Positions 48,030 to 58,962 of a stretch of DNA of 64,000 nt are shown here, one piece after another. The number at the start of each line of letters is the position of its first letter. Position 1 is the first letter of the stretch. Position numbers and translations under genes: made by a program. The DNA is taken from assembly GCF_000265245.1 (NCBI RefSeq), contig NZ_AJKS02000002.1:62001-126000 (forward strand), written 5' to 3'. The notes beneath the pieces are model-generated. The model was not told the origin of the DNA and made no database searches. It saw only the letters and a list, made by a program, of their open reading frames with translations. This stretch comes from Halomonas smyrnensis AAD6. Lineage in GTDB: Bacteria > Pseudomonadota > Gammaproteobacteria > Pseudomonadales > Halomonadaceae.

Positions 48030-49190
48030 ATGACTGCCGACCGCTTGCCACCGCCCCCCGATCCCCGTGCCTCCCGCCTCGAGGGCTGGCAGCATCGCCT
48101 CACCCGCGTGGCGGAACGTGCCCGTCGCTGGCACTGGCTGTGGCCGCCGGTGGCCTTCCTCGCCGGCGCGGCGAGCTTCTTCCTGGTGGAGCGCCAGCAG
48201 TGGCTGGGCGCCGCCCTGGCGCTGGGCATGCTGGTGGCCTGGGTGCTGCTGCTGTCCGAGAGCCTGATCGCCCGCTGGCTGATCCATCGCGGCTATCCCG
48301 CCCTGCCACGCGGCATCACCACCTTCATCGCCCAGATGGTCCACCAGGAGACACTGTTCTTCGCCCTGCCGTTCCTGCTGGCGACGACCGTCTGGACCAG
48401 CGCCCAGGGGCTGTTCACGGCGCTGATGGTGGGGCTCGCGCTGCTGTCGATCCTCGATCCGCTCTACTACCGCCTGGCCGCCCGGCACCGCTGGCTCTAC
48501 TTCGCCTTCCACGCCCAGTGCGTGTTCCTGGTGGTGCTGGTGACGCTGCCGACGGTGCTGCACCTGACCACCGGCGAGAGCCTGGTCATCGCGCTGGTCG
48601 CGATGATGGTCTTCAGCCTGCCGAGCCTGATGCAGCTGCTGCGGCCGATGAACACCGCCCGTTGGCTGGCCATGATGGTGCTGCTGCCGCTGCTGGCCGG
48701 CCTCGGCTGGCTGGGACGCGCCTGGGTGCCGCCGGCCAGCCTGTGGCTTTCGGGCCATGCGCTGTCGCCGTCCTTCGACGAGCCGGCCCGGCGCCCGGAG
48801 GGCGAGCTGCGCCTCACGCCCGAGGCGCTGACCGGCCACGGTCTCTACGCCTACACCGCGATCCACGCCCCGCGGGGCCTCGAGGAGAAGGTCGTGCACG
48901 AGTGGCGTCAGGACGGCCGGCTGGTGGATCGCATTCCGCTGCAGATCCAGGGCGGACGCGAGGCCGGCTACCGGGCCTGGACCCACAAGCGCCACTTCCC
49001 GGAGGAGCCGTCGGGCAATTGGCGAGTCGACGTGATGACCGCCAGCGGCCAGCGGATCGGCGTGCTGCGCTTCCGGGTCAGCGACACGCCGGAACAGGCG
49101 ACCCTGGCCGATGGTCGTATACGCCTGCCGGCCGGGCTGCCCGGGCTGGATCTGCGGCGTCTCATCGCTCGGCCGGCGGAAGCACCGTAG
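48030..49190 (+). CDS. DUF5924 membrane protein with C-terminal DUF2914 domain
   Basis: A 386-aa protein with a proline-rich cytoplasmic start, about seven membrane segments (residues 40-240) and a C-terminal soluble DUF2914 domain of about 110 residues (EKVVHEWRQDGRLVDRIPLQIQGGREAGYRAWTHKRHF, NWRVDVMTASGQRIGVLRFRV). DUF2914 is often found in envelope-stress or peptidoglycan-related proteins, but no function is proven. Divergent from fadB, and 60 bp before slyA on the same strand. Confidence 0.82.
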   Translation: MTADRLPPPPDPRASRLEGWQHRLTRVAERARRWHWLWPPVAFLAGAASFFLVERQQWLGAALALGMLVAWVLLLSESLIARWLIHRGYPALPRGITTFIAQMVHQETLFFALPFLLATTVWTSAQGLFTALMVGLALLSILDPLYYRLAARHRWLYFAFHAQCVFLVVLVTLPTVLHLTTGESLVIALVAMMVFSLPSLMQLLRPMNTARWLAMMVLLPLLAGLGWLGRAWVPPASLWLSGHALSPSFDEPARRPEGELRLTPEALTGHGLYAYTAIHAPRGLEEKVVHEWRQDGRLVDRIPLQIQGGREAGYRAWTHKRHFPEEPSGNWRVDVMTASGQRIGVLRFRVSDTPEQATLADGRIRLPAGLPGLDLRRLIARPAEAP

Positions 49191-49250
49191 AGCGCTAACG
49201 ACTTGCATTACACTCCGCAGCTCCGGACAATCCCTTAGGATTCATCGTTT

Positions 49251-49703
49251 GTGCAGACACTAATGCAACAGAACATCGGTTTTACGCTTTCTCGTTTACC
49301 GCGCTTATGGCGCGCGGTCATCGATCGCCGGCTGGCCCCCGAAGGGCTGACCCAGACCCGCTGGGTCACGCTCTACCATCTCTGGCAGATGGGGGATGAC
49401 CAGCCGCAGTGCGACCTCGCCCGAACCATCGGCGTCGAGGCGCCCTCGCTGGTGCGCACCCTCGATCAGCTCGCCGAACAGGGGCTGATACAGCGCTGCC
49501 CCTGCGACAAGGACCGGCGCACCAAGCGCATCATGCTCACCGACGCGGCCATGCCGCTGCTCGAGCGCATCGATGCCGTGGTCAGCCAGGCCCGGGAAGA
49601 GATGCTGGCCGGCCTGTCCGCGGAAGAGGTCGATCAGCTCGCCGAGCTGCTGGGACGCATCGAGGCCAACGGCCTGGCGATCCAGGCCCGGGAAGAGGGC
49701 TAG
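49251..49703 (+). CDS. slyA: MarR-family regulator SlyA
   Basis: Winged-helix transcription factor (150 aa), dimeric, that usually counteracts H-NS silencing. It matches SlyA along its length: LSRLPRLWRAVIDRRLAPEGLTQTRWVTLYHLWQM, GVEAPSLVRTLDQLAEQGLIQR (recognition helix near 60-75) and DRRTKRIMLTDAA. The start may be GTG at 49251, with AGGA 10 nt before it, or ATG at 49263. A 12-nt sequence in its promoter (49197-49208) recurs inverted at 50323-50334. Confidence 0.92.
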   Translation: MQTLMQQNIGFTLSRLPRLWRAVIDRRLAPEGLTQTRWVTLYHLWQMGDDQPQCDLARTIGVEAPSLVRTLDQLAEQGLIQRCPCDKDRRTKRIMLTDAAMPLLERIDAVVSQAREEMLAGLSAEEVDQLAELLGRIEANGLAIQAREEG

Positions 49704-49768
49704 GCGCCACCCGGCCGCTCGCCCCGGGCGACTTTTCCCTGGCAGACGAACGATGCCACGGCACCGCG

Positions 49769-50299
49769 CTAGCCGCGGGGTGCCTGGGAAACCCCGCGCC
49801 GCTCGGGTCGGTCCGGCCGCCCCGCGAGCCCATCGCGCAGCTCGGCCATGTCGGCGGCCACCGGCTGGAAGGCCTCTCTCTCCAGCGATTCATCCCACCA
49901 CAGGATCAGCGCCTCGGCGCTCGACTCCACCGCCAGCGCGTCGGCGGGCAGCCGCGCCAGCAGCGCCTCGAAGTGACACCGCACCGCCGCCGGCAGCTCA
50001 TGCAGCGGCTCCTTGCGCCAGCGCCAGCCCTCCATGAAGGGCTTCAAGGCGTCGCTGGCCACGACATCGCGCATCAGCATGAAATCGGGCCCCGGCCGCC
50101 GCGGCGGATAGGCCCAGCGATAGGCGGGACGACGCCGGTCGTCCTGGTGCAGCGGCGACGGATCGAGACGCACCTGGATCCCGTCCTGTCTGGCCGCCTC
50201 GCGCAGCGTCGTGGCGCGCTGCTCCCGGGGGCTCGGGCGAAGCCACATGGCCGGGGCGAAGATCAGCCCGACGACCACGACGATGATCAACCAGATCAT
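49769..50299 (-). CDS. Membrane-anchored hypothetical protein
   Basis: A 176-aa protein with one N-terminal membrane segment (WLIIVVVVGLIFAPAMWL, residues 3-20) and a soluble cytoplasmic part. The arrangement (short anchor, basic Arg-Arg-containing PSPREQRATTLREAARQDGIQVRL, then a Trp-rich body) is shared with unnamed Pseudomonas proteins sometimes mislabelled YajC; it is not YajC. Divergent from the universal stress protein gene, with 105 bp between starts. Confidence 0.65.
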   Translation of the reverse strand: MIWLIIVVVVGLIFAPAMWLRPSPREQRATTLREAARQDGIQVRLDPSPLHQDDRRRPAYRWAYPPRRPGPDFMLMRDVVASDALKPFMEGWRWRKEPLHELPAAVRCHFEALLARLPADALAVESSAEALILWWDESLEREAFQPVAADMAELRDGLAGRPDRPERRGVSQAPRG

Positions 50300-50404
50300 A
50301 AGCGTTTTCCGTTCCTGTCTTGATGCAAGTCGTTGTCTTGTCTCATCGTGCGTCCTAGAGTGGGAGGCAGACACTGACCCTGATCCTCTGCCGGAGGCAA
50401 TGCC

Positions 50405-50857
50405 ATGAGCAACGAGTATCGTCACGTCCTGGTCGCCGTCGACCTGACCAAGGATTCCCACAAGGTGCTGGAGCGGGCGATGCAGATCGCCGACCGCAAC
50501 GAGGCCAAGCTCTCCATCATGCATACCCTCGAGCCCCTCGGCTTCGCCTACGGTGGCGACATTCCCATGGACCTCACCAGCATCCAGGACCAGCTCGACG
50601 AGCACGCCAAGCAGCGCCTGGCCGAGATCGCCGATGCCCACGTGGCCAAGGAGAACCAGCACGTGGTCGTGGGCATGCCCGACACCGAGATTCACCGCTT
50701 CGCCGAGGAGCGGAATGTCGACCTGATCGTGGTCGGCTCCCACGGCCGCCACGGCTTCGCGCTGCTGCTGGGCTCCACCTCCACCGGCGTGCTGCACGGC
50801 GCCCAGTGCGACGTGCTGGCGGTGCGGGTCGGCAAGGACGGCGAAGCGGAGGAATAA
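50405..50857 (+). CDS. Universal stress protein (UspA family)
   Basis: A 150-aa cytoplasmic Usp-fold protein, usually dimeric. The ATP-binding motif Gly-x2-Gly-x9-Gly-(Ser/Thr) is complete: GSHGRHGFALLLGSTSTGV. The N-terminal VLVAVDLTKDSHKVLERA and C-terminal CDVLAVRV strands complete the fold, so it belongs to the nucleotide-binding subgroup. A single gene; a strong terminator follows. Confidence 0.93.
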   Translation: MSNEYRHVLVAVDLTKDSHKVLERAMQIADRNEAKLSIMHTLEPLGFAYGGDIPMDLTSIQDQLDEHAKQRLAEIADAHVAKENQHVVVGMPDTEIHRFAEERNVDLIVVGSHGRHGFALLLGSTSTGVLHGAQCDVLAVRVGKDGEAEE

Positions 50858-50880
50858 CCCGCCCCGCACGATGCATGCGA

Positions 50881-50911
50881 AAGGCGCCCCTCGGGGCGCC
50901 TTTCTGCTTTA
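50881..50911 (+). terminator. Terminator after the universal stress protein gene
   Basis: AAAGGCGCCCC-tc-GGGGCGCCTTT is a perfect 11-bp stem, followed by CTGCTTT. Confidence 0.85.
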
Positions 50912-51003
50912 GCAGACACTCCACGGTATTCTTCGTTGGGCAGTGTCCAATATTCGCGTCATGAGCGAAGATAGGTTGCCCGCTGCCGGAGCGCAGGAAC
51001 CGG

Positions 51004-51021
51004 CATGTAGCCTGCTACATG
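51004..51021. repeat. Short perfect inverted repeat in the usp-uup spacer
   Basis: CATGTAGC-ct-GCTACATG is an 8-bp perfect inverted repeat in the 283-bp convergent spacer, which holds no supported gene. It has no T-run. Confidence 0.4.
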
Positions 51022-51140
51022 AGGATTCCGATCGGACCGGCGCCCCGGCACCGCCGGCGGTCAAGATCGCCAGGTTTGTTCCCGACAAACCTACGCACTC
51101 CCCACATCCCTGTGGATCGTCGAGCGCAATAGCGAATCCC

Positions 51141-53078
<1,938 letters not shown>

Positions 53079-53214
53079 GCATTCACCTCATCGTTCGATC
53101 AAGCCGCCAGTGTAACGCATGCCCGCCCCGACGTGGCCCCACCCCACCCGACCCGGGTACAATGCGCGCCCGTTTCCCGCGCGCTAGACGAACCGCCCAG
53201 AGGAGAGCTTCGCC

Positions 53215-54096
53215 TTGGCCGACGCCACGCCCCCCTTCGACGACGTGCTGCCCGAGGCGCTGAGATTCCGTTCGCCGGCCCCGCTGGTGGACATCGGCGC
53301 CAACCTGACCCACGAGAGCTTCGCCCGCGATCTCGAGGCGACGATCCAGCGCGCCCGCGCCGCCGGCGTCGACACGCTGATCCTCACCGGCACCGACCGC
53401 GAGCACGCCGAACAGGCCGTGACCCTGGCCCGCCGCTACCCGGGGCTGTATGCCACCGCCGGCGTGCATCCCCATGACGCCAGCCGCTGGGACGCCGAGC
53501 TCGAGGCCGCCATGCGCGAGCTCCACCGCCAGCCGGAGGTCGTGTCGGTGGGCGAATGCGGCCTGGACTTCAACCGCAACTTCTCGACGCCGGCCGAGCA
53601 GCAGCACGCCTTCGAGGCACAGCTCGCGCTCGCCGCCGAGAGCGGTCTGCCGCTGTTCCTCCACGAGCGCGACGCCGGACCGCGCATGCGCGAAATGCTG
53701 CACGCCTGGCGCGACGACATCTCGAAGGCGGTGGTGCACTGCTTCACCGCCGACCGCGACACCCTTTATGGCTACCTGGACCTCGACCTGCACATCGGCC
53801 TGACCGGCTGGCTGTGCGACGAGCGCCGTGGCCATCACCTGCGCGAGCTGGTGGGGGCGATTCCCGCCGAGCGGCTGATGGTGGAAACCGACTGCCCCTA
53901 CCTGCTGCCGCGCAATTTACCTGCCAAACTCAAGGGCAGACGCCACGAGCCGGCGCTGCTGCCCTGGATCGTGCGCGAGATCGCCCACTGGCGCGGCGAC
54001 ACGGAAGCCGACCTGGCCCGCACCACCACCGCCACCGCCCGGGCCTTCTTCGGCCTCGACGAGTCTGCCCGCGAGGAGGGGCAACAGAATGGATGA
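53215..54096 (+). CDS. tatD: TatD family metal-dependent hydrolase (DNase)
   Basis: A 293-aa TIM-barrel metallo-hydrolase. The start of the barrel reads VDIGANLTHESFARD, as in E. coli TatD, which has Asn in place of the second His of other family members. AGVHPHDASRW, VGECGLDFNRNFSTP, the His in VHCFTAD and ETDCPYLLPRNL provide metal ligands. About 25 extra N-terminal residues precede the domain. The start codon is TTG, with AGAGGAG 9 nt upstream. Its last 8 bp overlap the next gene. Confidence 0.92.
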   Translation: MADATPPFDDVLPEALRFRSPAPLVDIGANLTHESFARDLEATIQRARAAGVDTLILTGTDREHAEQAVTLARRYPGLYATAGVHPHDASRWDAELEAAMRELHRQPEVVSVGECGLDFNRNFSTPAEQQHAFEAQLALAAESGLPLFLHERDAGPRMREMLHAWRDDISKAVVHCFTADRDTLYGYLDLDLHIGLTGWLCDERRGHHLRELVGAIPAERLMVETDCPYLLPRNLPAKLKGRRHEPALLPWIVREIAHWRGDTEADLARTTTATARAFFGLDESAREEGQQNG

Positions 54097-54571
54097 TCTG
54101 CCTGCGTTCATCGCCATCGAGACCGGCGACGACGGCGACCTGCCGCTGTCCATCGCCTGGACCCTGCCCGATGGCCGCGTCAAGCACACCCTGATCCAGC
54201 CCGACGACGAGTGGCTGGACGACGAGCTGGTCTCGCTGGGCGCCTACAGCCTGGAGGAGCTCTCCAGCATGGGCGTGAGCCCGCTGGACGTGATCCGCGA
54301 GCTGGAGACCGACCACTTCAACGCCACCCTCTACACCGCCGGCGTCGGCGACGACGAGGCGGCGCTCTCGCGGCTGTTCGAGACCTACGGGCTGGACCCG
54401 TTCGTCGAGCTGGCCCCGGCCGAGAGCCTCTATGCCGATCTGGCGCCCGGCGACTGGTCCCGGGCCCGCGGCGAGCTGTTCGGCGAGCTGGGGCTCGAAC
54501 CGCTGCGCCCCGAGGAAGAGATCCAGGTGATGCTGACGCTGCATCAGCGACTCGGCGACGCCGACCTCTGA
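54089..54571 (+). CDS. Hypothetical protein, possible degenerate DEDD-exonuclease fold
   Basis: A 160-aa acidic protein whose start overlaps the tatD end by 8 bp. I do not recognise its family. The order of elements (FIAIETGDD, SIAWTLPDGRVKHTLIQP, SLEELSSMGVSPLDVIREL, ATLYTAGVGDDEAALSRLFETYGL, LGLEPLRPEEEIQVMLTLHQRL) recalls a DnaQ/RNase T-like exonuclease, but the first catalytic Asp of Asp-x-Glu-Thr reads Ala-Ile-Glu-Thr and the final Asp is unclear. It would be inactive as a nuclease if this reading is right. Overlap with tatD implies coupled translation. Confidence 0.6.
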   Translation: MDDLPAFIAIETGDDGDLPLSIAWTLPDGRVKHTLIQPDDEWLDDELVSLGAYSLEELSSMGVSPLDVIRELETDHFNATLYTAGVGDDEAALSRLFETYGLDPFVELAPAESLYADLAPGDWSRARGELFGELGLEPLRPEEEIQVMLTLHQRLGDADL

Positions 54572-54580
54572 GACGACGCC

Positions 54581-55171
54581 TCAGGCGGGCTCGGCGGCGG
54601 GCGCCTCGCGGCGTTCGAGACACGCCCGGCCCGCCGCCAGCGCCGCCTCGAGCGGCGCGCCCTCGCCATCCTCCCGGCCCTGGCCGTAGAAGACCGCCAG
54701 CGCGGTGCGAAAGGCCTCGGCCCTGGCCGGCAGGCCTTCCCGCGCGTAGCGCGCCGCCCGCGCCGCGACCCGCTCAGCGAAGCCTTCCCGGTCGACCTCC
54801 ACCTCGCCCAGGTTGTCCACGCTGACCTGGAAACGATGCCCGCAGGCGGCGGCGAACAACGACTCCAGCGCCTGAGGCGCCACCTCCACCGCCTCGAAGT
54901 CACGCTGCTGGGCGGCGTCGCGGCCGTCGGGCAGGTACCAGTAGCCGTAGTCCTCGAGCTCGCGACGCCGCGCGCCGGCGATGCACCAGTGGCTGATCTC
55001 GTGCAGCGCGCTGGCATAGAAGCCGCGGGCGAAGATCACCCGATGCCAGGGCGTCTCGGCATCGGCGGGCAGGTACAGCGGCTCGTCGCCGCCGCGAATC
55101 AGGCGGGTGTTGCAGGCGGGCAGGAAGAGGCCGTCGAACAGGGCGATGACATCCTCGAGGCGGTGGCTCAC
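54581..55171 (-). CDS. epmC: Elongation factor P hydroxylase EpmC
   Basis: Hydroxylates the beta-lysyl-lysine of elongation factor P (196 aa). It closely follows E. coli EpmC (YfcM): NTRLIRGGDEPLYLPADAE, VIFARGFYASALHEISHWCIAG with the metal-binding His57-Glu58 and His61, ELEDYGYWYLPDGRDA and FEAVEVAPQALE. The start is GTG at 55171, with CCGGAG 5 nt ahead; another GTG at 55204 would add 11 residues. The stop lies 9 bp from that of the preceding convergent gene. Confidence 0.93.
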   Translation of the reverse strand: MSHRLEDVIALFDGLFLPACNTRLIRGGDEPLYLPADAETPWHRVIFARGFYASALHEISHWCIAGARRRELEDYGYWYLPDGRDAAQQRDFEAVEVAPQALESLFAAACGHRFQVSVDNLGEVEVDREGFAERVAARAARYAREGLPARAEAFRTALAVFYGQGREDGEGAPLEAALAAGRACLERREAPAAEPA

Positions 55172-55334
55172 GCGGGCTCCGGCGGGGTCGTGAATGGGCG
55201 GCACAGTATAGCGAGACCGACCGCCCCGATCATAGGCTCCGGTGATGCCACGAAACGCTGGCGGGCCTGCTAGACTGGCGCGCTCCCCCCGACCGCATGG
55301 AGCACGGGGCCGACCCTTTCACGGAGCATGACCC

Positions 55335-56783
55335 TTGGCCCAGTTCATTTCCCAGCTGATCGCCACCACGCGACAGGAAACCCGCCCGCTGATCCGCCTG
55401 GCGCTGCCGATCTGCGGCGCCCAGCTCGCCCAGGCCGCCATGAGCACGGTGGACGTGATGATGACCGGGCGGCTCAGCGCCACCGACCTGGCCGCCGTCT
55501 CGGTGGGCTCGAGCCTGTGGATGCCGCTGATGCTGCTGATGACCGGCACCCTGATGGGGCTGACCCCGGTGGTGGCGCAGCTGCTCGGCGCCGGACGCCG
55601 GGACGGCATCCGCCTGCAGGTGCACCAGGCACTGTGGATCGGCGCGGTGCTGGGCGTGATCGCGGCGGCGCTCTTGTGGACAGCGGTGATGCCGGTGTTC
55701 CGGCTGATGTCGGTGCCCGAGGCGGTGGCCGAGCGCGCCGCGGGCTATCTGGGAGCCGTGGCCCTGGGGCTGCCGGCGGTCGGGCTGTTCATGGCGCTGC
55801 GCGCCTTCTCCGACGGCATGAACCATACCCGCCCGGCGCTGTGGATCAGCCTGCTGGGACTGGCCGTCAACGTCCCCAGCAACTACCTGCTGATCTACGG
55901 CGGTGCGGGGCTCGAGGCCCTGCTGGGCAGTTGGCTGCCGGCGCCGATCACGGCATTGCCGGCACTGGGGGCGGTGGGCTGCGGCATCGCCACCGCGCTG
56001 TCGATGTGGGTGATGTGCCTGGCGATGGTCGCCTATACCCGGCGCAGCCGGGCCTACGGCGACGTCGCTCTGTGGCACTCGCCGACGCCCCCGCGGTGGC
56101 GGCCGATCCTCGAGCTGCTCTACGTGGGCGTGCCGATCGGGGTGGCTATCTTCATGGAGGTGACGCTGTTCACGCTGATCGCGCTGTTCATCGCCAGCCT
56201 CGGCGAGGTCGTGGTGGCCGCCCACCAGGTGGCCCTGAACTACACCAGCCTGCTGTTCATGCTGCCGCTGTCGCTGAGCATGGCGCTGACGGTGCGGGTC
56301 GGCAACGTGCTGGGCCAGGGGCGTCCCGAGGCCGCGCGCCTGGTGGCCTGCCACGGCATGCTGATCGCCCTGGCGGTGGCGGTGATCAACTGCCTGCTGC
56401 TGTGGCTCACCGCCGAGCCGGTGATCGGCCTCTACACCAACGACCCGGCCGTCGCCCGGCTGACCCTGTCGCTGGTGGGGCTGGCGATGATCTACCAGAT
56501 CTCGGACTCGCTGCAGGCCAACCTGGCCGGCGCGCTGCGCGGCTACAAGGACACCCGCGTGATCATGCTGATCACCCTGGTCGCCTTCTGGCTGGTCGGC
56601 CTGGGCGGCGGCCACTGGCTCGGCGATCACGGCCTGTTCGGGCTCGTCGCGCCGCTCGGGGTCTATGGTTACTGGATCGGTCTGGTGGCGGGGCTGACGG
56701 TGGCCGCCCTGCTGCTGGGTGAACGATTGAGACGACGGAGCAAGGCGGTCATCGATGCGGATTCCACGCCTCGGGCCTCATAG
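55335..56783 (+). CDS. MATE family efflux transporter (NorM-like)
   Basis: A 482-aa multidrug/toxin antiporter with 12 membrane segments in two bundles: ALPICGAQLAQAAMSTVDVMMTGRLSATDLAAVSVG begins the N-lobe and GVPIGVAIFMEVTLFTLIALFIASLGEVVVAAHQVALNYTSLLFMLPLSLS the C-lobe. These are NorM-type, so sodium- or proton-driven export of cationic compounds is likely. The start codon is TTG, with ACGGAG 8 nt upstream. The gene overlaps the next by 29 bp. Confidence 0.9.
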   Translation: MAQFISQLIATTRQETRPLIRLALPICGAQLAQAAMSTVDVMMTGRLSATDLAAVSVGSSLWMPLMLLMTGTLMGLTPVVAQLLGAGRRDGIRLQVHQALWIGAVLGVIAAALLWTAVMPVFRLMSVPEAVAERAAGYLGAVALGLPAVGLFMALRAFSDGMNHTRPALWISLLGLAVNVPSNYLLIYGGAGLEALLGSWLPAPITALPALGAVGCGIATALSMWVMCLAMVAYTRRSRAYGDVALWHSPTPPRWRPILELLYVGVPIGVAIFMEVTLFTLIALFIASLGEVVVAAHQVALNYTSLLFMLPLSLSMALTVRVGNVLGQGRPEAARLVACHGMLIALAVAVINCLLLWLTAEPVIGLYTNDPAVARLTLSLVGLAMIYQISDSLQANLAGALRGYKDTRVIMLITLVAFWLVGLGGGHWLGDHGLFGLVAPLGVYGYWIGLVAGLTVAALLLGERLRRRSKAVIDADSTPRAS

Positions 56784-57798
56784 GTTCGGCGCCCGGCTCG
56801 CGGCGGCACTGGTCGCGGTGCTGCCGCTCGCCGGCTGCGGCGACGGCCCCGCCGAGACGCTGCTCGCCGACGACCAGCGGCGCCTGGCCGAGCGCCTCGA
56901 CCTGCCCGCGCCGGCGCGCACGACGCCCGAGAACATCGGCGACTTCCCCGGTCCCGATGTCCGGCTGTTCGAGATTCCCGAGACCCGCGAGGGGATGCTC
57001 GACGTCTTCGCCCTGCGCGGCTGCCATATCGCCAATCTGGTGGCGGCGCGCAACAACCAGCTGGGCAAGGTGGCCGCGCCCAGCCAGCGCTGGCTCTACG
57101 AACTGGCCCTGTGGCGCCGCCTGAGCGGCTGCTGGAACACCGAGGTGCCGCAGACGCTCGGCGACGACCACCGGGCGCGTCTGGAGCGGCTGACCCGGCT
57201 CAAGACCGGACAGCTGCCCCGGGCCAGCTGGAACGCGCTGTTCGCCTCGGACGAGTGGCTCGACAGTTTCTCCCGGGCCAGCTCGCCGCTGCCGCCGGAT
57301 GCCCTGGACGAGGTGGATGCCCAGCTGCCGTCGCTGGCCTACCTGCGTGAGGCCGCCCTGCACCAGTTCGATCGCGACTGGGTCCCCGACTCCGCCACCC
57401 TGGAGGGACATCTCAAGACGCTGCGTGACCGGCCGCTGACCGCCGAGCTGCTGCGCGCCCTGATGCTGGCCGAGCGACGCCTCTCGGAGCGCTCGCGGTT
57501 GCTGGAGGCCGCGCTGGTCGACGGGCACTGTCCCGCCTCGCCGGCGGTCGGCGACGCGCTCGCGATGTCACGCCCGCTGGCGATATGGCTCGATGACCTG
57601 ACCCTCGCTTCCCAACGCTGGTTCACGGCCATTCAACGCCTGATCGAGGCCCACAAGGTCGCCCCGCGGCCAGCTGTGGAACGCTACCGGCAGCGCTGGC
57701 TATCGCGGGAAACGCCCGGCGCACCCTGGCCTGCCCTGCAGGCGGCACGCCTGTCCCATCATGCGCTGGCTACCGAGCTGGCACGACGCTGCCGCTGA
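56755..57798 (+). CDS. DUF3080 family lipoprotein
   Basis: A 347-aa predicted lipoprotein. The signal peptide ends in a lipobox (LPLAGC, cysteine near residue 28), and the mature part is helical with the DUF3080 blocks YELALWRRLSGCW and LREAALHQFDRDW, and a conserved Cys pair region. Function is unknown. It starts inside the MATE gene in another frame (29-bp overlap), so translation may be coupled. Confidence 0.8.
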   Translation: MRIPRLGPHRFGARLAAALVAVLPLAGCGDGPAETLLADDQRRLAERLDLPAPARTTPENIGDFPGPDVRLFEIPETREGMLDVFALRGCHIANLVAARNNQLGKVAAPSQRWLYELALWRRLSGCWNTEVPQTLGDDHRARLERLTRLKTGQLPRASWNALFASDEWLDSFSRASSPLPPDALDEVDAQLPSLAYLREAALHQFDRDWVPDSATLEGHLKTLRDRPLTAELLRALMLAERRLSERSRLLEAALVDGHCPASPAVGDALAMSRPLAIWLDDLTLASQRWFTAIQRLIEAHKVAPRPAVERYRQRWLSRETPGAPWPALQAARLSHHALATELARRCR

Positions 57799-57915
57799 CC
57801 GCCGGGGCTTAACCTCGGTCATCGGTCTGTGCTATTGATGGGATGACAGTGACGTGTGCGCTGCCGACCGCCCCAAGGGCCAATGCCGTGATCAAGCCGC
57901 CGCTGGAGGGACTTC

Positions 57916-58632
57916 ATGGGTATCCCGCTGTCATCTCGCCCCGCCCGGGTCATCGACCTGGAAACCATGCGCCAACGCCAGCAGGCTCGGAGGCGCCTGA
58001 TTCGCCTCGCGCCCGAGCTCGATGGCCTGGAAATGGTGTATCAACTGCCCGACGAGTCAGAGTCCTACTACGGCATGCCCCTGCTCGCCTGGGGGATGCG
58101 TGAGGACGGAGAAGTCGTCGGCCTCGTGCCCTGGATGGAACGCCTGACGCCCTGCCAGGCGCTGGACGACCCCGAACATGGCCACTTCATCGGCTACCGG
58201 GATCCGGAAACCGAAGAGCTGTTCGAGCTGCCGCCGGAGCACAAGGTGCTGGAGCTCGAGCAGGCCGCCGCCTACTTCGACTACGAAGAGACCGAATCAC
58301 CGACGCTGATCCAGCAGCTGCCCGAGACCCAGGGCACCCACGCCCTGTGCATGGACGAGGGCGATACGCCCTGGCAGCTCAAGCAGGTGTTCGGCTGGCG
58401 ACTCTACAGCGACGGCGCCGTGGAAGCGCTGCTGGCCGACGAGCGTCAGGTCGAATCGACCCCGATCCTGCCGGGCGATGCCTGCCTCTATCCCGGCCAC
58501 AGCCGGCACCAGGTGGTCTACTTCTTCCAGCGCCAGATCGCCAATCGCATCCGCCGCGAGGATCCCGAGACCCTCGAGGCCCTGGCGCTGATGGTGATGC
58601 CCGACACGCCGGAGCGCGACGACGGGGCGTGA
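57916..58632 (+). CDS. Hypothetical protein
   Basis: A 238-aa acidic, soluble protein with no signal peptide or membrane segment. I do not recognise a family. Seen features are a basic N-terminal helix (MRQRQQARRRLIRLA), GYRDPETEELFELPPEHKVLELEQAA, and a Tyr/Phe-rich end (LYPGHSRHQVVYFFQRQIANRI). GGAGGG lies 6 nt before the ATG, and codon use matches its neighbours, so it is probably a real gene. Confidence 0.6.
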   Translation: MGIPLSSRPARVIDLETMRQRQQARRRLIRLAPELDGLEMVYQLPDESESYYGMPLLAWGMREDGEVVGLVPWMERLTPCQALDDPEHGHFIGYRDPETEELFELPPEHKVLELEQAAAYFDYEETESPTLIQQLPETQGTHALCMDEGDTPWQLKQVFGWRLYSDGAVEALLADERQVESTPILPGDACLYPGHSRHQVVYFFQRQIANRIRREDPETLEALALMVMPDTPERDDGA

Positions 58633-58660
58633 GACCTCCGCCGGGGCGCGTTCCGGGCGA

Positions 58661-58912
58661 TCAGCCCAGGCGAATGAAGTAGAGGTAGTGGCCGTCGCGC
58701 TCTTCCTGGGCCAGCAGCTCGTGGCCCAGGAAACTGCAGAACTTGGGCACGTCGCGAGTGGTCGCCGGATCACTGGCCACGACCTTGAGGATCTCGCCCG
58801 ACGCCATGTCGCGCACCTTGTTGTGCATCAGCATGATGGGCTCGGGACAGTAGAGCCCGGTGGTGTCCAGCTCGGCGTGACAGGCCGGCAGGGAGTCCGT
58901 GGAATCAACCAT
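58661..58912 (-). CDS. tusA: Sulfur carrier protein TusA
   Basis: Small sulfurtransferase (83 aa) that carries persulfide sulfur from IscS for tRNA 2-thiouridine and other uses. The active Cys22 lies in the family motif GLYCPEPIM, followed by the helix [37 protein letters not shown]. An N-terminal tail of about 12 residues is longer than usual. It is convergent with the preceding gene and divergent from the next. Confidence 0.93.
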   Translation of the reverse strand: MVDSTDSLPACHAELDTTGLYCPEPIMLMHNKVRDMASGEILKVVASDPATTRDVPKFCSFLGHELLAQEERDGHYLYFIRLG

Positions 58913-58962
58913 CGATGACCTCGCCTCGTAACACGGAATGGAATGAAGTGGAGACTAGCGGG

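Noticed and set aside
50320..50334. TTGAT half-site upstream of the universal stress protein gene as an ANR box
   Set aside because: The second half (ATCAA) is missing; the sequence continues GCAAGTCGTT. Only the box at 1075 is complete.
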